Part shown: piece by piece, positions 8,790 to 17,093 of the stretch
Numbering within the stretch: position 1 is the stretch's first letter
Layout of the letters: the number at the start of each line of letters is the position of its first letter
Source: Pseudomonas atagonensis
GTDB lineage: Bacteria > Pseudomonadota > Gammaproteobacteria > Pseudomonadales > Pseudomonadaceae
Length of the DNA stretch: 64,000 nt
Assembly: GCF_011369485.1 (NCBI RefSeq)
Contig: NZ_VXCA01000035.1
Coordinates: 116,364-180,363 of the forward strand
Reading direction: 5' to 3'
Position numbers and translations under genes: made by a program
Notes under the pieces: generated by a model
What the model was told of the DNA's origin: nothing
Database searches by the model: none
What the model saw: the letters and a program-made list of their open reading frames with translations, nothing else

Positions 8790-9584
8790 TTACTTGTAGC
8801 GACTGGCTGCAGAACTGTGCGAAAGATTCGGCGCCAACACATGACGTGCGGCGACAAAAGCGTGCCAATCACCCGCATCCGGCAATGACGGGATGGTAAT
8901 GAGCTCGCCCTGATCCAGGCCCGCCAACGCGGCATCAACCATCTCGCCAGCCTCCATGACCATTTCTGCCGGGATGCCGCTCGCGTCGATACCGGAACGC
9001 TCCCAGATTTCAGTGCGGGTCACACCGGGAAGCACCGCTTGCACCTTGACGCCGGTGCCATCGAGTTCGGCATTGAGCGATTGGGTCAGGCTCAGCACGT
9101 AGGCCTTGCTCGCGCTGTAGGTTGCGTTGAAACGCTCGGGGAACAGTGCAACCACCGAGGCAATATTGATGATCGTGCCACGCCCAGCCTTGGCAAAACT
9201 CGCGGCGGCTGCAGAGGCCAACAGCGTGACAGCCGTGACGTTTAATTGAATCAGACGCTCAAGCGCGTCCGCGTCCGAATTGGCCAGCAAGCCATTCGCG
9301 GCCACACCGGCATTATTCAGCAACAGGCTGATGCTGGAATCGCTGCGCAAGCGTTGCTGAACCTTCAGCACATCGTCGTTCTGCGTCAGATCCGCTTTCA
9401 ATACTTCGACCTGAACACCGTGCGCTTCACGCAATTTGCTCGCTGCCGCCTCCAGACGCTGCTGATCTCGAGCCACCAACAACAAGTCAAAACCGCGTGC
9501 AGCCAATCGCTCGGCGTACACGGCCCCGATGCCCGAAGATGCACCCGTGATGAGAGCCGTACCTTGAGACGTTACAGAATTCAT
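8790..9584 (-). CDS. Short-chain dehydrogenase/reductase
   Basis: A 264-residue Rossmann-fold oxidoreductase with the cofactor motif TGASSGIG (residues 13-20), NNAG, the active-site Ser in INIASVVALF and YSASK. The basic residue after the first strand (VARDQQR) suggests NADP(H). The substrate is unknown. Start ATG at 9584 with AGGAGT 6 nt upstream. It is the first gene of a two-gene unit with the FabF-like synthase, which may mean fatty-acid or polyketide-type chemistry, but no ACP gene is present. Confidence 0.87.
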   Translation of the reverse strand: MNSVTSQGTALITGASSGIGAVYAERLAARGFDLLLVARDQQRLEAAASKLREAHGVQVEVLKADLTQNDDVLKVQQRLRSDSSISLLLNNAGVAANGLLANSDADALERLIQLNVTAVTLLASAAAASFAKAGRGTIINIASVVALFPERFNATYSASKAYVLSLTQSLNAELDGTGVKVQAVLPGVTRTEIWERSGIDASGIPAEMVMEAGEMVDAALAGLDQGELITIPSLPDAGDWHAFVAARHVLAPNLSHSSAASRYK

Positions 9585-9745
9585 GTGAGTACTCCTGAAA
9601 ATGCGCGAAGGAAAAATGGCCTGAGAGCAGGTATTGCTTCGAAGGCGAGGAAATTATTATAGGCATAATCTAAACGCAATATGATAGCCGTAATTTTCAG
9701 CCATTCGTCGAATGCACCACTTGGCCAGTCCATTCGAGCTGCACG

Positions 9746-9780
9746 CAGAAACAAGAAAGGCCGGTCAATGACCGGCCCCT
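9746..9780 (-). terminator. Terminator of comEA-like gene
   Basis: On the minus strand GGGCCGGTCATTGACCGGCC folds into a perfect stem-loop followed by TTTCTTGTTT. It lies just after the stop of the ComEA-like gene. Confidence 0.88.
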
Positions 9781-9798
9781 TGGCGTTGAACAATCAGC

Positions 9799-10134
9799 TT
9801 AGTTCACTTCCAGCTTTTCACGATTGCGATCCAGAATCGCTTTACCGATCCCCTTCACTTCCAGCAACTCATCCACCGATGCGAACGGCCCGTTTGTTTC
9901 ACGATACGCAACAATCGCCTTGGCCTTGGCCTCACCTATCCCGGACAGCTCTTTTTGCAGAGTCGTTGCGTCGGCATCATTGAGATCGACCTTTGCGCTT
10001 TGAGAAGCTGCCGACACATCAACAGAAACGGACGCCTTGGCCAGCTCCGGAGTCGCAGCCGGGGCTGCAACTGCAGCAATCGAGGCGCTGGTGAGCAGGG
10101 AAAAAATCAGCGAGTAGAAGTAACCAGTACGCAT
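9799..10134 (-). CDS. ComEA-like helix-hairpin-helix protein
   Basis: A 111-residue exported protein: an N-terminal signal sequence (about residues 1-26, ending AAVAAPAA), a short linker, then two helix-hairpin-helix motifs in the ComEA/topoisomerase style (LNDADATTLQKELSGIGEAKA and DELLEVKGIGKA). The family binds double-stranded DNA and in competent bacteria helps DNA uptake. In pseudomonads the same small protein follows wbpM, as here. The ATG at 10134, with GGAGCG about 9 nt upstream, is the start that exposes the signal peptide. Confidence 0.88.
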   Translation of the reverse strand: MRTGYFYSLIFSLLTSASIAAVAAPAATPELAKASVSVDVSAASQSAKVDLNDADATTLQKELSGIGEAKAKAIVAYRETNGPFASVDELLEVKGIGKAILDRNREKLEVN

Positions 10135-10161
10135 AAGTGACGCTCCATCATCGTTTGAGAA

Positions 10162-10182
10162 AGCAGCTTTTCCGAAGCTGCT
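10162..10182 (-). terminator. Hairpin between wbpM and comEA
   Basis: AGCAGCTT (10162-10169) and AAGCTGCT (10175-10182) form an 8-bp stem with a short loop, followed on the minus strand by TTCTC. It is probably the end of the wbpM transcript, but could also lie in the comEA leader. Confidence 0.5.
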
Positions 10183-10244
10183 CCTCAAACCTAGGTCATG
10201 GTGGCGACAAGTCAAAAATGCGTGCGTTACAGGATGTGAAACAA

Positions 10245-12239
10245 TCAGGAGTCGAGATGGCGCTGCTGATAGATCCAATCGACGATTTCGCCGTCGGGGG
10301 TGTAGCCGGAGACGGTTTCGCGCAGGAGTTGGCGTACACGATCGTAATCATCTTGATCGACCGCCACCAACAACTCTTTCAGACGAACCTTGAGGACGTC
10401 CCAAGGCAGGTGATCCTCGTTGGCGCTCATGATCATCGGGTGCTGCGTGGCGACAACGTTGTCGCCGATCAAGAGTTCCTCGTAAAGTTTCTCGCCAGGA
10501 CGCAACCCTGTGAACTCGATGGAAATGTCGCCTTGCTGGTTCTTGTCCGAACGGACACTCAAACCGGACAGATGAATCATCTTCTCTGCCAGCTCGACGA
10601 TTTTTACCGGCTCCCCCATGTCCAGAACAAACACATCTCCCCCCTGCCCCATCGAACCTGCTTGAATCACAAGTTGTGCAGCTTCGGGAATGGTCATGAA
10701 GTAACGTGTGATTTTGGGATGGGTGACCGTCAACGGACCACCGGATTTGATCTGGCTGTGAAACAGCGGGATGACTGACCCTGAAGAGCCCAGAACGTTG
10801 CCAAAGCGCACCATGGTGAAACGGGTCTTGTTGACTCGCGATACCTTTCCGTTTTCACCAAACAGTACTGGCGCAATCTCGCGACTGAGGGCCTGCAAGG
10901 TCAGCTCGGCTAAACGCTTGGTGCTGCCCATGACATTCGTTGGGCGCACAGCCTTATCGGTTGAAATCAATACAAAGTTGGCAACCCCTGCCTGCAATGC
11001 AGCCTGGGCAGTATTGAGCGTGCCGATAACATTATTGAGTACGCCTTCGGCGATGTTGTGTTCGACCATTGGCACATGTTTATAAGCAGCCGCGTGGTAA
11101 ACAGTATCTACGTCCCAAGTCTTCATCACATCCAGAAGTTTGTCCTGATGCCTGATCGAGCCGAGGATTGGAAGTAGACGTACAGGCACCGACTGCCTGC
11201 TGGCGCGCTGCTCCAGTTCCGAAAGTATGCTGTAAAGGTTGAACTCACTGTGCTCGAAGAGCAAAAGCGTGGTGGGACCCAAGGCAAAAATTTGCCGGCA
11301 CAACTCCCCGCCAATCGAACCGCCGGCCCCCGTAACCATCACGGTCTTGCCTTTGATACAACGCTCGAGCAGATCCGGTTGCGCGGGAACCGAGTCGCGC
11401 CCCAAAAGGTCTGCAATATCCACTTCCTGGATGTCTTCGACCTTGACTCGCCCACTGGCCAGATCGGTGAAATTGGGAACGCTGCGTATATGTAGAGGGA
11501 AACGCTCGAGGATGGTGAGAATCTCTCTGCGCCGGGCACGGGTTGACGATGGAAGGGCGAGGAGAATTTCTTGTGCGCCTGTTTCGTCGATCATTACCTG
11601 GATATTTTTAGGCTTATAGACCTGAAGACCTGCAATCGAGCGATCTGCAATGCTCGCATCATCATCGATAAAAGCGACAGGGCGCATTGCACGGCCCATC
11701 CGAAGCGCTGCCACCAGCTGGTTACCGGCGACACCAGCACCATAAACGGCAACTTTGGTGAGGCCGTCATCCCGATTGGTAAACGGGACATGTTGGGAGG
11801 CATTGAACCAATCCCCCATGAAATACTGACGCATGCACAACCGCAGACCACCAATGATGACAAGACTGAGCCACCAATAGTTGAAGACGATGGATCGCGG
11901 CACCACGGCTTCATGGTTGCTGTACCAGTAAACGACCAATGCCAGAATCAGTGATGAAAGCGTGACTGCCTTGATGATGGCGACAAGCGCGTCGTTGCCA
12001 AAATAGCGCATCACAGCGCGATACATGCCGAAGCGTATGAAAAGAGGGATCGCGATCACAGGCGCGAACAGGAACAACCAAAGGTGAACCTTGAAAGGGT
12101 TGACCATTTCGTCAATACCCAGTCGAACGACAAAAGCCATCCAAAGAGCGATCCATACCAGAACCACATCAGTGATGACTTGCAAAAGCCTCTTTTGCCG
12201 GCGCGGGAGCGCCAACAGAAACATCCTAACCCTGTCCAT
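10245..12239 (-). CDS. wbpM: UDP-GlcNAc 4,6-dehydratase WbpM
   Basis: A 664-residue inner-membrane enzyme converting UDP-GlcNAc to the 4-keto-6-deoxy sugar used for QuiNAc/FucNAc. Four N-terminal membrane helices precede two Rossmann regions: VAVYGAGVAGNQL (about 165) and the catalytic TGAGGSIGGELCRQ (about 309). The Tyr of the usual SYK triad is replaced by Met (NVMGSTKR), as known for WbpM-type large dehydratases. The length is that of WbpM. ATG at 12239 has GGAAAG upstream; a GTG 15 nt earlier is possible. wbpM closes the O-antigen locus and is followed by a comEA-like gene, the usual pseudomonad order. No gene is seen in 12240-12501. Confidence 0.95.
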   Translation of the reverse strand: MDRVRMFLLALPRRQKRLLQVITDVVLVWIALWMAFVVRLGIDEMVNPFKVHLWLFLFAPVIAIPLFIRFGMYRAVMRYFGNDALVAIIKAVTLSSLILALVVYWYSNHEAVVPRSIVFNYWWLSLVIIGGLRLCMRQYFMGDWFNASQHVPFTNRDDGLTKVAVYGAGVAGNQLVAALRMGRAMRPVAFIDDDASIADRSIAGLQVYKPKNIQVMIDETGAQEILLALPSSTRARRREILTILERFPLHIRSVPNFTDLASGRVKVEDIQEVDIADLLGRDSVPAQPDLLERCIKGKTVMVTGAGGSIGGELCRQIFALGPTTLLLFEHSEFNLYSILSELEQRASRQSVPVRLLPILGSIRHQDKLLDVMKTWDVDTVYHAAAYKHVPMVEHNIAEGVLNNVIGTLNTAQAALQAGVANFVLISTDKAVRPTNVMGSTKRLAELTLQALSREIAPVLFGENGKVSRVNKTRFTMVRFGNVLGSSGSVIPLFHSQIKSGGPLTVTHPKITRYFMTIPEAAQLVIQAGSMGQGGDVFVLDMGEPVKIVELAEKMIHLSGLSVRSDKNQQGDISIEFTGLRPGEKLYEELLIGDNVVATQHPMIMSANEDHLPWDVLKVRLKELLVAVDQDDYDRVRQLLRETVSGYTPDGEIVDWIYQQRHLDS

Positions 12240-12501
12240 ATTGCTTTCCAGCACCTAGGAGACTCCATTCAACAGACCGCGAGATTTTGACGGATTCTAT
12301 CGCCAAGCCTTAACACTATAAAGCTGAATGGTAGCCGCTGTACTTTGAACCGACTGAGAAACATACGTTCCTCTATGGGTCGACCGCTGGTCAAGAAAAA
12401 TTCGGGGTTGAGGAAAATGACGGCTCATTCATAGAAAGCGACGATATCCCCGTGAGCGCAGGTTGAATTTGAAAGGTACCTCGTCATGTTGAGGTGATAT
12501 T

Positions 12502-13422
12502 TTATTTGATTTTACCCGTCACGCCTTTCAGCCCATCTCGAAAACCTCGGAGCATCATTTTCAAACTGGCACTCCGCGAAGAAGAAAAAATTCCGAAAAA
12601 TAAAAATACAACAATACAGCGCGTTAAATCAGCCACTTTCCAGTTGACCGGCATGTAAGATCTTCTCTGAAGCAAAACACTGTTTCTGAACATATAGTAG
12701 TAGCGAAATGGCGAATGATACGGAATTGTTCGCCACCTTAGAAACCAGACCCTTATCCTACGGTCACCGAGCGAATGAAGCATTTCCGCCTGACACACAC
12801 CGAACAACTTGTATCCTTTTGACTTGGCGCGAAAACACCACTCAGTGTCAACGTGATCAATAAACAAACTCGCGTCCATCTCGCCGACATCATCGATAAC
12901 CGACATAGGTATCAATGAGCCAGAAGCAATTAAAAAGTCGGCCTCGACTACGCGATCTCCTTCGGTACATGCCAATCGTTTAAAGCCGAACAAACCAACG
13001 CGCACGAAACTTGAAAGCGATCCCTGCTCCGAATCCTTATAAGCAGGGGCCACCGCGGCCAAACGAACACCAGATTGCTGTAACTCAAACGCCGACTGAT
13101 AAAGCTCTGCAGTCATGGTGGGCTCAGGACAACTGTCCTGATCAAACAAAATGACATGAGAAGAACGTACTTTCCGGGCATAGTCAATACCAACATTCTG
13201 GGCATGAGCGATACCGAAATTATCATCAAGACTTAAAACCACCAGTTGATCCGGCAAGTTTTGAGCTGCAGCGAAATCATCTAAAGACTCGAAAGATCCA
13301 TTATCAACAATAACAATCGTATTCACTTGAGTCGCCAATGAACAAATAAGCTGCTCCAATCTGTCCAGGTCTGGATGAAACGTTATGACTACAGCGCAGA
13401 TCGATGGAACCGTGTTATTCAT
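12502..13422 (-). CDS. GT2 glycosyltransferase (rhamnosyltransferase-like)
   Basis: A 306-residue GT-A fold transferase. The N-terminal CAVVITFHPDLDRL strand and the nucleotide-sugar DxD-like FDQDSCPEP are visible, with the C-terminal HVDTEWCFRAKSKGYKLFGV segment typical of the RfbF/rhamnosyltransferase subgroup. It ends with a hydrophobic and basic stretch (CIVVFLFFGIFSSS...) that may hold it to the inner face of the membrane. The product probably adds a rhamnose or similar sugar to the lipid-linked O chain; the acceptor is unknown. It lies between the GtrA-like gene and wbpM, with gaps on both sides. Confidence 0.85.
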   Translation of the reverse strand: MNNTVPSICAVVITFHPDLDRLEQLICSLATQVNTIVIVDNGSFESLDDFAAAQNLPDQLVVLSLDDNFGIAHAQNVGIDYARKVRSSHVILFDQDSCPEPTMTAELYQSAFELQQSGVRLAAVAPAYKDSEQGSLSSFVRVGLFGFKRLACTEGDRVVEADFLIASGSLIPMSVIDDVGEMDASLFIDHVDTEWCFRAKSKGYKLFGVCQAEMLHSLGDRRIRVWFLRWRTIPYHSPFRYYYMFRNSVLLQRRSYMPVNWKVADLTRCIVVFLFFGIFSSSRSASLKMMLRGFRDGLKGVTGKIK

Positions 13423-13770
13423 ATAAACTCAACTAATACGCGCAACCGGTAAATACCTAACTTCAAAAAAATGATAATCGAGCAACATCAGTTCAAGGCT
13501 GTGGGTAATCACCTCGATGCGGCAAACGATACAGATAATGCGCTCTTGATTCCAGCCTATACACAGGCTAGCCGACAAAGACTTATACGTTCAGCGAAGA
13601 ATACGGCTTGATCACCTCGCCTTTCCGATAGCTGGGTGCGATGGCGTGAACTGTTTCACGATATGCCGCGGGAAATCGAGGTAACGTCCGGGGCTGAGTT
13701 GACGTAAAAATCAACCTCACCCCCTACGCAACCCTCGACCTAAAGATACCCGGTGATAGCGGTTGAACGC
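13423..13770. other. Intergenic gap with possible gene remnant
   Basis: 348 bp without an intact gene. On the plus strand 13612-13707 is an open stretch with a protein-like 32-codon reading (including WVRWRELFHDMPREIEV), bounded by stops and without a start. It could be the tail of a lost gene or transposase, but I do not recognise it. Short palindromic stretches occur around 13540-13580. Confidence 0.3.
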
Positions 13771-14160
13771 TTACCGAAAAGTCAAAAGCTTATGTCCAAA
13801 ATAGCTGGTTACGACAGGGATCAATACGCCTATCAGATGCGCGGTCGCTTCGACGTACTGAACAATGCCCATCGCAGGAAGCACCCAACGAGCGAACACG
13901 ATACTGATGATCAGAGTCTGAGCAAGCGCCAACAGGTTAACGACAATGTACTTGCCGATTTGCGGTGCCAGCGGTTTGCCGGCCCCGTCAAATACAAACA
14001 GGCGCATCAGGATAAAGCCAGAAAGCAATCCGACCAGAAAAGCGAGAACCACTGCAATCTCAAACTGGAAAAACACAGAAAAGAGAAAGCGGGATCCCCA
14101 ATTCAAACCAGCAGCAAGCCCACCGCTTGCGAGAAAGAAAGCAAACTGTTTTACGGCCAC
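13771..14160 (-). CDS. GtrA-like membrane protein
   Basis: A 129-residue protein with four membrane segments and the GtrA-family ending (SYFGHKLLTFR). GtrA proteins are thought to move polyprenyl-phosphate-linked sugars across the membrane, or to support the enzymes that use them. In mycobacteria a GtrA-like protein (Rv3789) sits beside dprE1 and dprE2, and here dprE1/E2-like genes lie in the same operon. It starts with GTG directly after the stop of the methyltransferase gene, so it is translationally coupled. It is the natural candidate to handle a lipid-linked pentose in this cluster. Confidence 0.82.
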   Translation of the reverse strand: MAVKQFAFFLASGGLAAGLNWGSRFLFSVFFQFEIAVVLAFLVGLLSGFILMRLFVFDGAGKPLAPQIGKYIVVNLLALAQTLIISIVFARWVLPAMGIVQYVEATAHLIGVLIPVVTSYFGHKLLTFR

Positions 14161-14826
14161 TTATGACTTCTCTGCAATGACTAAAAACTGTTTGCCGAAG
14201 AATCGCCAGGCAAACGCCATTTTTAGATAAAGACGAATTGCAATCAGCGGTGCGTTTCTTCCGCCGGACATCGTATAAGGCAGAAAACGATCAACCTTTC
14301 TGACCACGTTGAAACCCTTGAGCGAAAGCGCTTCAGCCATGGAATCTTCGGTGATAGGGATATAGTGATCCCAATAATCCCAATAAGCCCCAGGTACAAA
14401 CTTGATGTTGGGCCCCATGCAGATGATTTTCCCACCCGGCTTCAGGCACCGAAATGCCTCACGCAGTGTTTTGTCGACCAAGTCTTTGCTGGGCAAATGC
14501 TCAAGAAAATTACTGGTGAAGACGACATCCAGAGAGGCATCTTCGATTGGCCATGTGGTGGAACAGTCCTGAAGCAAGAACGTAGAATGGCCGGCCACCC
14601 GAGTTCCGCAATCCGGGTTCAGGTCCATCGCATACTTTTTCCGCGCACTGATGTTCCGCGAAAATTCGCCCCACCCTGCCCCTAAATCGAGCAAAACACT
14701 GTCTTTGCCAATATATTTGGAAAAAAACTCATCGCAGAGAATTTTCCAGACAGCGTCTCGGTACTGGTCAGCACCCTGAAAGCGCTTTTGGTACTCTTCC
14801 TGCAAATCCGTCGACCGCGTATCCAT
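14161..14826 (-). CDS. Class I SAM-dependent methyltransferase
   Basis: A 221-residue methyltransferase with the SAM-binding motif LLDLGAGWGEFSRN (about residues 44-57), an acidic segment after strand 2 (AMDLNPDC), and NFLEHLPSKD/LKPGGKIICMGPN later. The likely role is methylation of a sugar or lipid intermediate of the surface polysaccharide; the substrate is unknown. The ATG at 14826 is favoured; an upstream ATG at 14853 would overlap the end of the FAD gene. The gap to that gene is 13 nt, and the GtrA-like gene follows immediately. Confidence 0.83.
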   Translation of the reverse strand: MDTRSTDLQEEYQKRFQGADQYRDAVWKILCDEFFSKYIGKDSVLLDLGAGWGEFSRNISARKKYAMDLNPDCGTRVAGHSTFLLQDCSTTWPIEDASLDVVFTSNFLEHLPSKDLVDKTLREAFRCLKPGGKIICMGPNIKFVPGAYWDYWDHYIPITEDSMAEALSLKGFNVVRKVDRFLPYTMSGGRNAPLIAIRLYLKMAFAWRFFGKQFLVIAEKS

Positions 14827-14839
14827 AATTTTTTCCACT

Positions 14840-16126
14840 TTAAGAAGCTGCATTCTTAGCCATCTGACGACCAAACCCGATGCTTTCCGAGATACCTCTA
14901 TCCTCCGGATAGTAATAGGAGGTATCTGCCACCCACAATCCTTTCACCGGCAGCTCAACGGGGGGAAGCTTGTCGAGGTAGCCTGGATCGCAGATAGGTT
15001 GTGCATATCGGTATCGGCTTGCGCGGATATCGATAAAGTCGTCATCGCTGAGCTGCGGGTTGATTTTCTTCAGATAGCTGCGCACTTTGGCCAGGAACAC
15101 TTCGTCTGGCTCAGCGAAAGTCGGGTGTTCACCGGGCACGTAAAACGGCACGTACACAACATGCTGGTCGAGCGGGCGGAGATTGCTGTACTCAACAAGC
15201 CCAGGAATATCCATGTCAGGGTCATTGGTATTGAGCCAGAAATTCTCGGTGACCGCCTTTTTCAGTTTGGCAATCACACAGACAACAGCAATATTTTTGG
15301 TAGCCGTAAATTTTTCAAGGATATCTGCCGGCAAATCCGGCATCAGTCGCGGCACATAGGGCAATGGCACGGTACTGATTACCTTGTCGAAGGACTCTAC
15401 GACACCACCCACTTGCACACCAGTGACCGCACTGCCCTCGATGATCACTTTTTCGACCGGACACTTGAGCCGGATTTCGCCACCACGACTTTCGATTGCG
15501 CCTTTCAGTCCCTGCAACAGCGTTGTCGAGCCGCCTTCGAGGTATCCAAGTTTTTCGCGGAACAGACTGTAACGTGAACGGCCTATACGGCGAATACGAC
15601 TCCAGATCCATGCGGCCGATAACCCATGGGCGTAGTTATAGAATTTGTAATCAAACAGCCTGCGCCACAACACCTCCCACGCTTCGTCACCCACCCAACG
15701 TCGAATCCACCCGGCCGCTTCAACATTGTCGAGCGGACGCCAATCATTACGCTTGGTGGAGAGAAACGCGTGTAAGCCGTAGCGGAACTTGGCCATGAAA
15801 CTCAAACCACGGAACTTGAGCAGCGCCACCGGATTACCCCAGGCCTGCAAGCGGTTCTGATACCAGTAACCCATCTTCGTTTCGACCCAGCGCATACGGT
15901 CGGCGAGTCCCAACTCCCCAAGCACCTGCAGGAAGTCGTGATCGGAGATGCAGTGAAAGTGATAATAGCGCTCGATTTCCAAGCCATTGAAATCGAAACA
16001 TGCAGTCATCCCGCCCACCCGGTCGTCCGCCTCGAATAGCACAGGATGATGACCATCCAGCACCAATTGATAGGCGACAGCCAGGCCCATCGGCCCCGCT
16101 CCCAAAACCGCAATCCGCTGTCCCAT
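14840..16126 (-). CDS. FAD/NAD(P)-dependent oxidoreductase, amine-oxidase-like
   Basis: A 428-residue flavoprotein. The N-terminal dinucleotide motif is IAVLGAGPMGLAVAYQL (residues 4-20), then a glutamate after strand 2 (LFEADDRVGGMT). The C-terminal FAD contact LWVADTSYYYPEDRGISESIG resembles protoporphyrinogen-oxidase and UDP-galactopyranose-mutase-like proteins. It could reduce, oxidise or rearrange a sugar nucleotide or polyprenyl-sugar. The real start is MGQRIAV at 16126; the upstream open frame overlaps the epimerase. It begins 1 nt after the epimerase stop, so the pair probably works in one pathway. Confidence 0.78.
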   Translation of the reverse strand: MGQRIAVLGAGPMGLAVAYQLVLDGHHPVLFEADDRVGGMTACFDFNGLEIERYYHFHCISDHDFLQVLGELGLADRMRWVETKMGYWYQNRLQAWGNPVALLKFRGLSFMAKFRYGLHAFLSTKRNDWRPLDNVEAAGWIRRWVGDEAWEVLWRRLFDYKFYNYAHGLSAAWIWSRIRRIGRSRYSLFREKLGYLEGGSTTLLQGLKGAIESRGGEIRLKCPVEKVIIEGSAVTGVQVGGVVESFDKVISTVPLPYVPRLMPDLPADILEKFTATKNIAVVCVIAKLKKAVTENFWLNTNDPDMDIPGLVEYSNLRPLDQHVVYVPFYVPGEHPTFAEPDEVFLAKVRSYLKKINPQLSDDDFIDIRASRYRYAQPICDPGYLDKLPPVELPVKGLWVADTSYYYPEDRGISESIGFGRQMAKNAAS

Positions 16127-16127
16127 C

Positions 16128-17066
16128 TTAGAACTCCAGCACAACGCCGCTGTACCGCGGGTCGTTAAATGTTTCGTCCACGGCGGCTTTGAACGATGTA
16201 CAAGGCACACCGAAAATTCCCGGCCAATCGATCACCTCAAACTCGTCTTTGGCGCTCAACGCAGCCAACTGTTGGGTGGTAAAAGGGGGGTTATTATCGA
16301 ACAAACCCCAGACCCATAACAACGCATAAAACAGGCCATATGGGATACGCAAGATCATCGCATTGGCACGAGTGGCACGCTTGATTTCGCGGATAATATC
16401 GATGTAATCAACCTTCTCATGCCCGGAAATATTATAGATCCCATCGCGAACGCGGTTCTCTATACAACTGATGATAATGTTCGAAAAGTCGCCGACATAG
16501 AGCGGTTGACGCATGTATCGGCCGTCACCCGGAACTGGGAACACAGGAACTTTTGCCATAAAACGCGACAGCCACCCCAAATGCTTTCTATCAAACCAGC
16601 CAAACATCAACGTTGGCCGAAGGACAGGGCAAGAAACTCCACTTTCAAGCACCATCTTTTCCTGAGCAACTTTTGTGTTAGTGTAGAAATCATCGGCATC
16701 GGACTCAACGACTGAGGAGCTGATATGTACCAGGTAAGGCACACTATTGACCTTGATCGATTCAAGTATCAAACGTGTTGAGTCAACATTATTACGAACA
16801 AATTCCTGATAGTCATTTCCACCTATCTGTGCCTGCAACATCACTACTACATCGGCACCAACGAAATGATCTTGCCACGTACCGGGCTCAGCCAGGTCAG
16901 CGTATTCGACTGTAATATCAGGCTGAACGCGTTTCAGCACTTCGATATTCGCGCGATGCTTATCAAGCACAACAATATTGGAGTAACCTTTATCCTTCAA
17001 TCTTGCAACAAGATTCTGGCCTACCAGGCCTGCTCCTCCAGGGAGTAAAACTTTTAAGCCGCTCAT
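16128..17066 (-). CDS. NAD-dependent epimerase/dehydratase
   Basis: A 312-residue extended short-chain dehydrogenase. The Rossmann motif is GGAGLVGQNLV (residues 10-20), followed by an acid in VVLDKHRAN. The active-site Ser is in HISSSVVES and the YxxxK equivalent is YTNTKVAQEK. A sugar nucleotide is the likely substrate, but the reaction (epimerase, reductase or dehydratase) cannot be told. Start ATG at 17066 with AAGGAAT about 9 nt upstream. Paired with the FAD oxidoreductase 1 nt downstream. Confidence 0.8.
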   Translation of the reverse strand: MSGLKVLLPGGAGLVGQNLVARLKDKGYSNIVVLDKHRANIEVLKRVQPDITVEYADLAEPGTWQDHFVGADVVVMLQAQIGGNDYQEFVRNNVDSTRLILESIKVNSVPYLVHISSSVVESDADDFYTNTKVAQEKMVLESGVSCPVLRPTLMFGWFDRKHLGWLSRFMAKVPVFPVPGDGRYMRQPLYVGDFSNIIISCIENRVRDGIYNISGHEKVDYIDIIREIKRATRANAMILRIPYGLFYALLWVWGLFDNNPPFTTQQLAALSAKDEFEVIDWPGIFGVPCTSFKAAVDETFNDPRYSGVVLEF

Positions 17067-17093
17067 TGATGTATTCCTTATTCCTTCGCAGCC

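Noticed and set aside
9581..9793. Short minus-strand frame upstream of the SDR gene
   Set aside because: It runs through a terminator and the SDR promoter region, with no ribosome site and no family features.
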